Shown here piece after piece: positions 35,235 through 43,390 of a stretch of DNA of 64,000 nt. The stretch covers positions 62,001-126,000 of the forward strand of contig NZ_CP094846.1 of the NCBI RefSeq assembly GCF_022832975.1. The letters run 5' to 3'. The notes under the pieces were generated by a model. It worked only from the letters and a program-made list of their open reading frames with translations, made no database searches and was not told where the DNA came from. Position 1 is the stretch's first letter; every line of letters starts with the position of its first letter. A program made the translations under genes and the position numbers. The DNA is from Ornithobacterium rhinotracheale (GTDB lineage Bacteria > Bacteroidota > Bacteroidia > Flavobacteriales > Weeksellaceae).

Positions 35235-36170
35235 ATGCTTTCAAAAATTCTAAAACTAAACCGAAATTTTGTATCTTTTTTGCTATACGGGATAGCAATA
35301 GCGCTTATTTTATTGCAATTTCATTCCAAACTCCACACCGATTACGATTGGGGAGCCGCAGGATTATTTGCCATAGGAATGGCTTGTTTGGCGGGGTATT
35401 CCCAGTGGATTTCATTTTTTAATCGCACGCATTATTTTGAATTTTTTAGTTTGATTGCTTTTGCACTTTTAGTTCCCGACTTTTCAAACTTTTCTTTTTT
35501 TGCAGGATTTTTATTTTTAATCATCGTGGCATTACAGCTTTTAGATGAATTTGACTTGGGCGAAAAAATACTCTCTCCGTTTGACATCGGTTTCTTCATG
35601 GCGATTGCATGCTTCTTGCACCCACCATTTTGGATTTTTGCAGGATTTTTGCTACTGCACTACATTTTGCTCGGGCGCGTAATGCTCCGTGGCTTAATAT
35701 TATGCGCTTTAGGAATTTTAACCTTTTCGCTACTCACAGCCGAAATCGCTGTTTTATTTGATTTCACCGATTTAGCACCTTATTTATGGGATCGTTTCAC
35801 TCCACAGATTTCACTGCATTTTAATATCAATTATTTGTGGCTTTCCCCTATTTTGGTGTTCACGATTCTTGGGCTAAATGATTACATCCAAAACATCAAT
35901 CGCCATTCGGCAGAGAAAAAACTCGTATTTTTCAATGCAATTATGTTTATCCCGTTTGCGATTTTATACACCATTTTATACGCCCACGAAGCGCAATATG
36001 CTATCTTATTTTTCGCGATTCCCGTTGCTATTATTTTGGCCAATTATTGCATGTACGCACAAGAAAAATTCAAGGAAATTGTGCTTTTCGGATTTATCAT
36101 CAGTATTTTGCTATACAAATACGCTCACCTAATCAAGCTACCTGGAATATTAAACGATATATCTTTTTAG
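35235..36170 (+). CDS. DUF6427-like integral membrane protein
   Basis: A 311-residue protein with about ten membrane helices rich in Phe and Leu and almost no long loops. Landmarks are LHTDYDWGAAGLFA, LLDEFDLGEKILSPFDIGFF and LHPPFWIFAGFLLLHY. No enzyme motif is visible. Family and name come from memory of flavobacterial neighbours and are tentative. Its 3' end overlaps the convergent lpxH gene by 21 bp. Confidence 0.7.
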   Translation: MLSKILKLNRNFVSFLLYGIAIALILLQFHSKLHTDYDWGAAGLFAIGMACLAGYSQWISFFNRTHYFEFFSLIAFALLVPDFSNFSFFAGFLFLIIVALQLLDEFDLGEKILSPFDIGFFMAIACFLHPPFWIFAGFLLLHYILLGRVMLRGLILCALGILTFSLLTAEIAVLFDFTDLAPYLWDRFTPQISLHFNINYLWLSPILVFTILGLNDYIQNINRHSAEKKLVFFNAIMFIPFAILYTILYAHEAQYAILFFAIPVAIILANYCMYAQEKFKEIVLFGFIISILLYKYAHLIKLPGILNDISF

Positions 36171-36929
36171 GCTAAGCTTTTCGTCTTCAAAAACGGCATA
36201 AGTAAAATGGCTGAGCCAATCGCCTGTGTTGATGTATTTTGATTGCTCAGAAAGTTTGATTTCTAAAGGTAAATGTCTGTGACCAAACACAAAATAATCG
36301 TAATGCGCTTGGCTTAATTTTCGTTTGGCATACTGCACAAGCCATTCATCATCTCCGTAAAAATTATTGTCTTTATCACCAGATAGATAGCGATTTTTAC
36401 GCGATAAATATTTGCCCAACCAAAGTGAAAAATCGGGATGCAGTAAATAAAACATTTTTTTAGCTAAAGGATTGGTAAATAACTTTTTCAATCTTTTGTA
36501 GCCTTTATCACCAGGACCAAGCCCATCGCCGTGCCCAATGAAGCATTTTTTACCATTAATCACAAACACTTGCGGGCGATTAAACACCTGCGCGTTTAGC
36601 TCTTGCTCTAAATAATCTCGCATCCACAAATCATGATTCCCGATGAAGAAATAAATCGGAATCCCAGCATCGGCAAATTCGGCTAATTTCCCCAAAACTC
36701 GCATATAGCCCCTCGGCACGACCTGCTTGTATTCAAACCAAAAATCAAATAAATCGCCCAGTAGAAAAAGTGCATGCGTATCGGGTTTTATTTCATTTAA
36801 AAACTGAATAAATTTTTGCTCTCGCGCACGGCTTTCTGTTTCATTTGGCGCACCAAAATGCTGATCCGATGCAAAATAGATTTTTTTTCCCGCAGGAATA
36901 TCAATGATTAATTCTCCTCCGCCAGCCAT
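36150..36929 (-). CDS. lpxH: UDP-2,3-diacylglucosamine diphosphatase (LpxH-like)
   Basis: A 259-residue calcineurin-like metallophosphoesterase that cuts UDP-2,3-diacylglucosamine to lipid X in lipid A synthesis at the inner membrane. Metal-binding motifs are in order: SDQHFG, GDLFDFWF, GNHDLW, GHGDG and FGHRHLP. It starts 22 bp inside the end of queD and also overlaps the convergent upstream gene by 21 bp at its 3' end. LpxH is preferred to LpxG/LpxI because of the HGDG and GHRH pattern. Confidence 0.88.
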   Translation of the reverse strand: MAGGGELIIDIPAGKKIYFASDQHFGAPNETESRAREQKFIQFLNEIKPDTHALFLLGDLFDFWFEYKQVVPRGYMRVLGKLAEFADAGIPIYFFIGNHDLWMRDYLEQELNAQVFNRPQVFVINGKKCFIGHGDGLGPGDKGYKRLKKLFTNPLAKKMFYLLHPDFSLWLGKYLSRKNRYLSGDKDNNFYGDDEWLVQYAKRKLSQAHYDYFVFGHRHLPLEIKLSEQSKYINTGDWLSHFTYAVFEDEKLSLKRYIV

Positions 36930-37363
36930 TCGCCATAAGAATTTTCGGTTTCATACAATTTCAGATACACCAATTCCACTTGCGGTGGCAATTGTTTTTT
37001 AATTCGCTCGGCAAAATCAATCAACATATTTTCGCAAGTAGGCTGATAGGGCGTAAAAACGACTTTGTGCCCTTGTTTTTCAAGCATTTCGCCCAGCGAT
37101 TTGTGCCCAGAATTCTCGTTCAGTAGCACCGCATGATCGAGCTTATCCACAATTTCGGATTTCACGATTTTTTTCACATCGCCAAAATCAATTACCATAC
37201 CCAGCTTTTCGTTGCTTGTATCCTCAATCGGCGTTCCGCGCAAAGTCACATACAATTTGTACGAATGCCCGTGCACATTTTTGCACTTTCCATCGTAACC
37301 AAAAAGCGCATGCGCCGTTTCAAAACTAAATATCTTTGTAATTCTTATTTTTTGTGGATTCAT
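36908..37363 (-). CDS. queD: 6-carboxy-tetrahydropterin synthase QueD
   Basis: A 151-residue enzyme of the 6-pyruvoyl-tetrahydropterin synthase family, acting early in queuosine/7-deazaguanine synthesis. Zinc ligands are the histidine in FSFETAHALFG and the two in CKNVHGHSYKL; the cysteine of CxxxHGH marks QueD rather than PTPS. The start is ATG 37363 (MNPQKIRITK); the longer frame runs into the divergent comF start. A -7 box is at 37385-37392. It is co-transcribed with lpxH (22-bp overlap), although the pathways are unrelated. Confidence 0.92.
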   Translation of the reverse strand: MNPQKIRITKIFSFETAHALFGYDGKCKNVHGHSYKLYVTLRGTPIEDTSNEKLGMVIDFGDVKKIVKSEIVDKLDHAVLLNENSGHKSLGEMLEKQGHKVVFTPYQPTCENMLIDFAERIKKQLPPQVELVYLKLYETENSYGEWLAEEN

Positions 37364-37384
37364 TTTTATTCTGTATCTTATTTG

Positions 37385-37392
37385 CAAATTTA
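37385..37392 (-). promoter_or_regulatory. -7 box for queD-lpxH
   Basis: TAAATTTG on the minus strand, 21 nt before the queD ATG, between the divergent queD and comF genes. Confidence 0.5.
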
Positions 37393-37407
37393 AAGGAATT
37401 CTGAGCA

Positions 37408-38094
37408 ATGCAATCTATTTTTGATTTAATTTTTCCGAAACGCTGTGTGGGCTGCGATAGAATTTTGGCTAAAAATCAGGATTTTCTGTGCGTTTCGTGC
37501 TTTAGGAATTTAAGTTTTACGCATTGGCAAATCGATGAAGAATCGCCATTGTTTCAAAATTTAAGCCGTCCCGATTTATTCCAAGAAGTGCAGAGCCTTT
37601 TTTATTACGACAAAGGCGGAACGGTGCAGGCTTTGCTCCATGCCAATAAATACTTTAATCAGCCTAAAATCGGGAAATTCATCGCTCAATTATTGCCCAA
37701 GGATTTAATTGAATTTTACAAAACTAAAAATATAGATGCTGTGATTACCGTGCCCAGCCACCCGCGCACCTTGCGACAGCGTGGCTACAACCAAGTACAC
37801 GCCTTTGCGCAAGAAGTGGCAGAGCAAATTAACGCCAATTTTTCACCACAATTACTCGTGCGTTCCGAGCGAAAATCCTCGCAAACGCAATTGGGCAAAA
37901 GTGAACGATTTTCTCGGCTCGATGGGGCTTTTAGCTTAAATAAAAATCCGAATTTGGACGATTTTCAGCAAGTTTTGCTCATCGATGATTTAGCGACTAC
38001 GGGCTCCACGCTCATTCATTGTGCCGAAGTTTTAAAACAAAATTACCCCACAATCGAAATTTATGTACTCACTATGGCTCATGTAAGAAGTTAA
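37408..38094 (+). CDS. ComF-family amidophosphoribosyltransferase-like protein
   Basis: A 228-residue ComF protein with an N-terminal four-cysteine zinc module (CVGCDRIL ... CVSCFRNL) and a PRTase fold. The PRPP loop is VLLIDDLATTGSTLIHC, and the segment RTLRQRGYNQVHAFAQEVA is typical. ComF is needed for DNA uptake in competent bacteria, probably handling incoming single strands, but many Bacteroidota carry it without known competence. It stands alone, divergent from queD. Confidence 0.9.
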   Translation: MQSIFDLIFPKRCVGCDRILAKNQDFLCVSCFRNLSFTHWQIDEESPLFQNLSRPDLFQEVQSLFYYDKGGTVQALLHANKYFNQPKIGKFIAQLLPKDLIEFYKTKNIDAVITVPSHPRTLRQRGYNQVHAFAQEVAEQINANFSPQLLVRSERKSSQTQLGKSERFSRLDGAFSLNKNPNLDDFQQVLLIDDLATTGSTLIHCAEVLKQNYPTIEIYVLTMAHVRS

Positions 38095-38160
38095 TAATTT
38101 AACATTTTTATGTTTTAATTTTGTTTATATTTGACAATGTAAAACTTTAAAAAACTCAAT

Positions 38161-38520
38161 ATGAAAACAAATTATTTTTTATTAATCCTATTTCTCTTTT
38201 TCGGGCTTAGCGCCTGCGATGAAATTCATGATAAGGAACAAACAGATGAAAATGGCGTATTATATGCCAAGGGGCATTTTTTTAATAGCTCCTTTTGTTC
38301 GAAGCCCATTCTTATGTTGACAAATGATAAAATAATGGTAGAGAATAAGAGATTATGGGGTGTTTATTTAAAAAATGTGGAAAGAACGGAATTTAATTTT
38401 GAAGACACTTATTTAGTTAAATTTAAATTACTATATGGCGAAATTAAATCTTGCGTAGATTATGGTACAATTACCTATAAAGATGCACATGCAATATCAA
38501 TTAAAAAAATAGAAAAATGA
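38161..38520 (+). CDS. Small AT-rich lipoprotein, unknown
   Basis: A 119-residue protein with signal peptide and lipobox GLSAC (cysteine 19). The mature part is charged and beta-rich (GVLYAKGHFF, KFKLLYGEIKSC). The codons are more AT-rich than those of the neighbours. No family is recognised. It is followed by a terminator shared with the RNase G gene. The signal peptide and a proper lipobox support it as a real gene. Confidence 0.65.
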   Translation: MKTNYFLLILFLFFGLSACDEIHDKEQTDENGVLYAKGHFFNSSFCSKPILMLTNDKIMVENKRLWGVYLKNVERTEFNFEDTYLVKFKLLYGEIKSCVDYGTITYKDAHAISIKKIEK

Positions 38521-38535
38521 GAAAAATTTATATCT

Positions 38536-38575
38536 AAAAAAACCCTTCAAAATATGAATTTTGAAGGGTTTTCTT
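38536..38575. terminator. Bidirectional terminator between lipoprotein and RNase G
   Basis: AAAACCCTTCAAAAT - ATGA - ATTTTGAAGGGTTTT, a 15-bp perfect stem. It ends just before the RNase G stop codon. Confidence 0.85.
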
Positions 38576-38577
38576 TA

Positions 38578-40140
38578 TTAATTACTTTCTTGGTAAATCT
38601 CGTTTTGGTTCTCGTCGGTAATGTGGAGCTCCAAATATCTAAACGAATCGCGTGGCATGATTTTAATCGGCAATCGGTATTTCCAAGCCCATTTTTTCCT
38701 AATAGACGGAATCCCTTGTTTCAAATACGCAGCCACAAATGGGTGCATGTGTATCGTGATTTTCTTGGCTTTGCCTGCCTCAGCAATCGCTTTGATTCTT
38801 GCCTCTATACGCTCTATAATCGCAATGGGTGCTTCTACCTCTTCTCCGTTTTTATTTGGATTTTCCTCGTAGGTTTTGATGTTTACCTCGGGGCGCACGC
38901 GCTGACGCGTGATTTGCACCAATCCAAATTTACTCGGCGGTAGCACTTTGTGTTTAGCACCGTCTTTCTTCATTTCTTCTTTGAAGAAATCATAGAATTT
39001 TCTACGATTTTTGACCTCTCGCATGTCTATAAAATCCACCACAATAATACCTCCCATATCGCGCAATCGCAATTGGCGAGCAATTTCTGCTCCCGCTTGC
39101 ATGTTCACATTTAGGGCGTTTTGCTCTTGCGTGTCTTTTACGGCTTTTATGTTCCCTGAGTTTACATCAATCACATGTAACGCCTCGGTGTGTTCAATCA
39201 CAAGATACGCACCTTTGGATTTAGGAATGTTTACATGTGTTCCAAACGAAGTTTTGATTTGTTTTTCTACATTATAAAATTCCAAGATAGGCGTTTGCTT
39301 TTGGTAGAGTTCCAGAATATCTTCTTTGCCTGGTGCAATTATGCTTAGAAAATCCTTGATTTCCTCAAGCAACTCCTCGTCGTCGCAATGGATTTTGACA
39401 AAATCTTCAGAAAATTTATCTCTCAAAATTCCAGATGCACGGCTGAGCTCGCTGTGCACGCGTTTAGGGAGTTTTTTGGCACGCAGATTATTGTAAATAC
39501 CTTTCCATTTTTGCACCAAATCTTCTAAATCTTGGTGTAATTCTGCTACTTTTTTGTACTCGGCTACTGTACGGATAATTACACCAAAACCCTCTGGCTT
39601 AATACTTTCCACGAGCATAGAAAGTCTATCTCGCTCGGTTTTTTCTTTAATTTTTTGAGAAACAGATACACGATCGGAAAATGGCACCAATACTAAATAG
39701 CGTCCTGCGATTGAAATTTCGGAAGTTACCCGCGGCCCTTTGGTAGAGATGGGCTCTTTGGCAATTTGCACCAAGATGTTTTGCCCTGGCTGGATGACAT
39801 CTTCTATTTTCCCGTTTTTATCTATTTCCTTTTCAATTGGGAAATCCTTTAGTAAATGAGTTTTATATTTGCTTGAACGCACCGCCTTGATGTATGAAAG
39901 CATAGATTGCACCTCTGCGCCTAAATCATGATAATGCAAAAATGCATCTTTTTCAGAACCTACTGTTACAAATGCGGCGTTCATACCTGGCGCCAATTTT
40001 TTGATTTTAGCCAAATAGATATCGCCCACATTGTAGCGTTGATTTACCTTCTCTTGATGAAACTCCATAAGCCTGCCTTCTTCAAGCATAGCTATTTTAA
40101 CCACTTCACCAGAGGAACTTATAATCAGTTCTTTATTCAT
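38578..40140 (-). CDS. rng: Ribonuclease G/E family endoribonuclease
   Basis: A 520-residue endonuclease for rRNA and mRNA processing. It has an S1 domain near the N terminus (VGDIYLAKIKKLAPGMNAAFV ... DAFLHYHDL). The 5'-sensor and RNase H-like region follow, then the DNase I-like catalytic part with the metal aspartates in HVIDVNSGNIK and GGIIVVDFIDM. QITRQRVRPEV precedes the small domain. The long C-terminal scaffold of E. coli RNase E is absent, so it is RNase G-like in size. The zinc-link CPxC of RNase E is not seen. It lies downstream of HU and a 30-residue basic protein, from which a hairpin separates it. Confidence 0.92.
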   Translation of the reverse strand: MNKELIISSSGEVVKIAMLEEGRLMEFHQEKVNQRYNVGDIYLAKIKKLAPGMNAAFVTVGSEKDAFLHYHDLGAEVQSMLSYIKAVRSSKYKTHLLKDFPIEKEIDKNGKIEDVIQPGQNILVQIAKEPISTKGPRVTSEISIAGRYLVLVPFSDRVSVSQKIKEKTERDRLSMLVESIKPEGFGVIIRTVAEYKKVAELHQDLEDLVQKWKGIYNNLRAKKLPKRVHSELSRASGILRDKFSEDFVKIHCDDEELLEEIKDFLSIIAPGKEDILELYQKQTPILEFYNVEKQIKTSFGTHVNIPKSKGAYLVIEHTEALHVIDVNSGNIKAVKDTQEQNALNVNMQAGAEIARQLRLRDMGGIIVVDFIDMREVKNRRKFYDFFKEEMKKDGAKHKVLPPSKFGLVQITRQRVRPEVNIKTYEENPNKNGEEVEAPIAIIERIEARIKAIAEAGKAKKITIHMHPFVAAYLKQGIPSIRKKWAWKYRLPIKIMPRDSFRYLELHITDENQNEIYQESN

Positions 40141-40204
40141 TCGGGTTCACAAATAATATTAAATATATTCTTCTAAATTCTTAGAAAAACATTACAAATT
40201 AAAA

Positions 40205-40245
40205 AAAATTCAAAATGCACCGAACCTTTGTAAGGTGGTGCATTT
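40205..40245 (-). terminator. Hairpin/terminator between the basic-protein gene and rng
   Basis: AAATGCACC (40213-40221) pairs with GGTGCATTT (40237-40245), with a nested ACCTT/AAGGT in the loop, followed on the minus strand by TTGAATTTTTTTT. It could be a terminator or a processing site. Confidence 0.6.
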
Positions 40246-40272
40246 ATTTTTTAAACAAAGGTCAAAGAAAAA

Positions 40273-40365
40273 TTATTTTTTCTTTTTGTGTCTGTTTAAT
40301 CTTCTTCTTTTCTTTCTCTTGTGAGTCGAAACCTTATGTCTTTTTCTTTTTTTACCGCTTGGCAT
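40273..40365 (-). CDS. 30-residue highly basic protein, possible ribosomal protein
   Basis: ATG at 40365 opens a frame of 30 codons: MPSGKKRKRHKVSTHKRKKR followed by ten more residues, again mostly R, H and K, then TAA at 40273-40275. About two thirds of the residues are K, R or H, with no acidic residue. It lies 50 bp downstream of the HU gene on the same strand and before the hairpin at 40213-40245. I recall very similar MPSGKKRKRHK proteins across Bacteroidota in this place. The composition is that of a small ribosomal protein; the large-subunit protein bL38 reported from the Flavobacterium johnsoniae ribosome is one candidate, but I cannot confirm the match. Confidence 0.75.
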   Translation of the reverse strand: MPSGKKRKRHKVSTHKRKKRRRLNRHKKKK

Positions 40366-40415
40366 ATCAAATTTTTTTTAAAATTAATAATTCAGTGAAT
40401 TCTCTCGTTATTTTC

Positions 40416-40709
40416 TTAATCTTGTACTTTTACTTGATCCTTTACTTCTTCAACAAAAGTTTTAGAAGGTTTAAAAGCCGGAATATTATGTGCCGGGATT
40501 ATGATTGATTTATTTTTAGAGATATTTCGTCCGGTTTTTTGCGCTCTCTTTTTAATGATAAAAGAGCCAAAACCGCGAAGATATACATTTTCTCCGCCAG
40601 TCATAGCTGACTTCACCTCCTCCATAAACGCTTCCACAACATTTTGAGTATCAAGCTTTTCTAAGCCCAATTTGTTTGAAATGTTAGTTACGATTTCTGC
40701 CTTAGTCAT
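40416..40709 (-). CDS. HU-family DNA-binding protein
   Basis: A 97-residue HU/IHF-type nucleoid protein: MTKAEIVTNISNKLGL, then the conserved GENVYLRGFGSFIIKKRAQKTGRN and the arm region ending IPAHNIPAFKPSKTF. It bends DNA non-specifically or mildly specifically; the Pro at the arm tip (IPAHNIPAF) is kept. It has a good promoter (40753-40782) and is followed by the small basic-protein gene and rng. Confidence 0.94.
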   Translation of the reverse strand: MTKAEIVTNISNKLGLEKLDTQNVVEAFMEEVKSAMTGGENVYLRGFGSFIIKKRAQKTGRNISKNKSIIIPAHNIPAFKPSKTFVEEVKDQVKVQD

Positions 40710-40752
40710 TCTTTATTATATTTTATAAATTAATTTAATTCGAAACGGATTG

Positions 40753-40782
40753 CAAATGTACAATTTATTTTTCAAATCCAAA
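40753..40782 (-). promoter_or_regulatory. HU promoter (-33 TTTG, -7 TACATTTG)
   Basis: On the minus strand TTTG (40779-40782) and TACATTTG (40753-40760) are 18 nt apart, close to the Bacteroidota consensus spacing. The leader is about 38 nt. Confidence 0.6.
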
Positions 40783-40878
40783 TCAAAATTTTGTGTGTAA
40801 TTCTTTATATTTCATCTTTTTAAAAAAGAAAAGGGCATTTTTGGCATTTTTTTTTAATAAAATAATGACTTATATCAT

Positions 40879-41361
40879 TTAGCTTAATGTCACATGCTGG
40901 CGTAAGATTTCCGCCACTTTGCTCGGATTTTTTACATTAAAACTTATTTTCTCTCCCGTTTTTAATTCCAAAAACAAAAATTCATCAGTGCTAATCACAT
41001 AGCCCTCGCCATAAGTCTTGGATTTGCGCACGCCACCCACGCCCCCAAACGAGTAAATGGGATCTATATTCAATATTTCCCAATGCTTAATGTCTGAATA
41101 TTTGATTTTTTTGCTTGCACCCAAAAGCGTATATGGCACATAGCTCACTTGCAAAAAATCGGGATTAAATGTAATTTTTAAGTATTGAAAAAGAACTATC
41201 AGCATTAGAAATACCAGAAACAACGAAAAGCCTATAAATTGATAGAAATCTGAATTTAAATGCTTAAAATCTGGTTTTGTAGTTTGATAAATGAGAATCA
41301 ACGGCGCCAATAAAACCAACGCAAACCACTTAAATCCTTTTATTTTCTCTTGATAAATCAT
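40879..41361 (-). CDS. Two-helix membrane protein with PH-like C-terminal domain
   Basis: A 160-residue protein with two membrane helices (about 11-25 and 43-62), followed by a small beta-rich domain (ITFNPDFLQVSYVPYTLLGASKKIKYSDIKHWEIL ... EFLFLELKTGEKISF). The architecture fits bacterial PH-like (bPH) membrane proteins. Function unknown. It is divergent from mutY. Confidence 0.68.
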   Translation of the reverse strand: MIYQEKIKGFKWFALVLLAPLILIYQTTKPDFKHLNSDFYQFIGFSLFLVFLMLIVLFQYLKITFNPDFLQVSYVPYTLLGASKKIKYSDIKHWEILNIDPIYSFGGVGGVRKSKTYGEGYVISTDEFLFLELKTGEKISFNVKNPSKVAEILRQHVTLS

Positions 41362-41449
41362 AAAAACTAGTATTTATTTAATTTAATAAGTTGCAAAATA
41401 CAAATTTTTTCTAAAAATTTCACAAAACATGGCTTCCAAAAAAATCCTG

Positions 41450-41457
41450 TACTTTTG
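41450..41457 (+). promoter_or_regulatory. -7 box for mutY, leaderless position
   Basis: TACTTTTG ends 5 nt before the mutY ATG at 41463. Confidence 0.5.
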
Positions 41458-41462
41458 CGTTT

Positions 41463-42482
41463 ATGAATTTTGCACAAGCACTGCTTTTGTGGTATGACCA
41501 AAACAAGCGCGAACTCCCATGGCGAGATGCGCCGAGCCCCTACCACATTTGGATTTCTGAGATTATTTTGCAACAAACCCGCGTGAACCAAGGCATGGAT
41601 TATTATCTGCGTTTTGTAGAGCGTTTTCCTACGCCCACTGCACTTGCCCGTGCCGATGAGCAAGAGGTGCTCAATCTCTGGAAAGGGCTAGGCTACTACT
41701 CACGTGCGCGCAACATTCACAAGGCGGCAAAAATGATTGTGTCTGAGTTTGGGGGCGAATTGCCAAGCGATTTCCAGACCTTGCAAAAACTCCCTGGCAT
41801 TGGGAAATACACTGCCGCTGCCATTGCCTCGATTGCGTTTGGAGAACCCGTGGCAGCGATAGACGGCAATGCGTTTAGAGTCTACAGCCGATTCCTCGGA
41901 ATGTATGATGATATTGCCGAGGGAAAAAGTTTTGCTAAGTTTTTTGAAGCGGGGCAAAACCTCATCTGTCACAAACGCCCAGGCGACTTCAACCAAGCGG
42001 TGATGGAGCTCGGTGCCACGATGTGTTTTCCGCAAAATCCGACTTGCATGTTCTGCCCCGTGCAAGATGCATGCTACGCCTTTAATCATGGAAAAATAGG
42101 CGAATTGCCCGTAAAGACTAAAAAGGTGAAAATAAAAGAAGAAAAAATTGAATATCTATATATTTTCTCCGATGATTTTGTGCTTATGCACCACCGCAAC
42201 AAGCAAGGTATTTGGAAAAATATGTATGATTTTCCGACGAAAGAGCTCATGGGAGCGGCGATTAATCTTAAAAATTTAGTCCCCCAAGAAAGTGTCTTGC
42301 ATATTTTAACGCACAAGAGATTAAACATTGATTTCTTTAAATTAAAATTAAATGATACTGAATTAAAAAATTTAAGTGAAGAATTTTCGCTATCTTTAGT
42401 CCCGAAAGAACAAACCAAGGATTTGCCTACGCCAAAACCCATTACCGATTTCTTGAAAAATCATGCAAATTCGGAATTTTAG
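41463..42482 (+). CDS. mutY: A/G-specific adenine glycosylase
   Basis: A 339-residue base-excision repair enzyme that removes adenine paired with 8-oxoguanine. The helix-hairpin-helix LPGIGKYTAAAIASIAF leads to the catalytic aspartate in VAAIDGNAFRVYSR. The Fe-S cluster cysteines have the spacing C-x6-C-x2-C-x5-C in CFPQNPTCMFCPVQDAC. A NUDIX-like C-terminal domain (about 225-335) recognises oxoguanine. It completes an oxidative-damage theme with xth and sodA, but these are not linked. Confidence 0.95.
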   Translation: MNFAQALLLWYDQNKRELPWRDAPSPYHIWISEIILQQTRVNQGMDYYLRFVERFPTPTALARADEQEVLNLWKGLGYYSRARNIHKAAKMIVSEFGGELPSDFQTLQKLPGIGKYTAAAIASIAFGEPVAAIDGNAFRVYSRFLGMYDDIAEGKSFAKFFEAGQNLICHKRPGDFNQAVMELGATMCFPQNPTCMFCPVQDACYAFNHGKIGELPVKTKKVKIKEEKIEYLYIFSDDFVLMHHRNKQGIWKNMYDFPTKELMGAAINLKNLVPQESVLHILTHKRLNIDFFKLKLNDTELKNLSEEFSLSLVPKEQTKDLPTPKPITDFLKNHANSEF

Positions 42483-42510
42483 CGTTTTTAGCTTAAGGCA
42501 TTTAACCTTG

Positions 42511-42597
42511 AAAAAAATGCATTTTGGCTATATTTTTTAATTATAAAGATTAAAAACCTTTAGCCATAACAAAAATGCGATTTTGATACATTTTTAA
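42511..42597 (+). repeat. Intergenic repeat pair (copies B and C) with inverted repeat
   Basis: Copy B (42511-42540) reads AAAAAAATGCATTTTGG then CTATATTTTTTA, nearly matching 29284-29312. A looser copy C lies at 42570-42597. TGGCTA (42525-42530) and TAGCCA (42561-42566) form an inverted repeat extended by GCATTTT/AAAATGC. It fills most of the 155-bp gap after mutY. Confidence 0.4.
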
Positions 42598-42637
42598 ATA
42601 TAGAATTTAAATATAGAAAAACATAAAAAATAGAAAT

Positions 42638-43390
42638 ATGGACATGAATTATAAAATCATCGGGGAAGGAAAACCCGTTGTGCTACTTCACGGATTCTTG
42701 GAAAATCACAAAATGTGGATTCCGATTGCAGAAGCGATTCCAGGCTATAAATTCATTATTCCAGATTTGCTGGGACACGGCGAAACTCGCTCAGAAGATG
42801 AAGTAAATACAATGGAAGACCAAGCGAGAAATTTGGTAAAATTGCTGAAAGAATTGGAAGTGAGCTCGGCGACTTTCATCGGGCACTCCATGGGTGGCTA
42901 CATTGCAATGGTGATTGCAAGGGACTATTCTTCTTATGTAGAAAAATTAGGACTGTTTTTCTCTAAAACTACGCCAGACAGCGAGGAGAAAAAGGCTCAA
43001 CGCCTGCAAGCGGTGCGCGTGGCAGAGGAGAACAAAGAGCGTTTTGTGGAATTGGGCGTAAAAGGACTTTTTGCGCAAGATAATCTCGACAACTTGCGTC
43101 CGCAAATTGCCGAAGCACAAAGCTGGGGCATGGAAACTCCGATTGACGGGCTGGTTTCGGCTTTGCGTGGCATGCGCGAGCGCGAAGACACGACTTATCT
43201 TTTGGAAAAATTGAATTATCCCATTTTAATCGTTTTGGGCGAAAAAGACCCTTCGACCGAGAAAGAGTTTAAGGATTTAATACCAAAAAGAGAGAATATA
43301 CATGTGCATATTCTCCCTTGTGGCCATATGGGTATGCTTGAGCTACCCGAAGAGTCTACGAAAATCATTCAAGATTTTCTATCACTTTGA
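42638..43390 (+). CDS. Alpha/beta-fold hydrolase
   Basis: A 250-residue cytoplasmic hydrolase with the oxyanion HGF (LLHGFLENHKMW), the nucleophile elbow GHSMGG, an acid in VLGEKDPS and a C-terminal histidine in CGHMGMLE. The substrate is not predictable; carboxylesterase or MenH-like activity are possibilities, but no menaquinone genes are near. Its 3' end overlaps the convergent EEP gene by 9 bp. Confidence 0.85.
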   Translation: MDMNYKIIGEGKPVVLLHGFLENHKMWIPIAEAIPGYKFIIPDLLGHGETRSEDEVNTMEDQARNLVKLLKELEVSSATFIGHSMGGYIAMVIARDYSSYVEKLGLFFSKTTPDSEEKKAQRLQAVRVAEENKERFVELGVKGLFAQDNLDNLRPQIAEAQSWGMETPIDGLVSALRGMREREDTTYLLEKLNYPILIVLGEKDPSTEKEFKDLIPKRENIHVHILPCGHMGMLELPEESTKIIQDFLSL

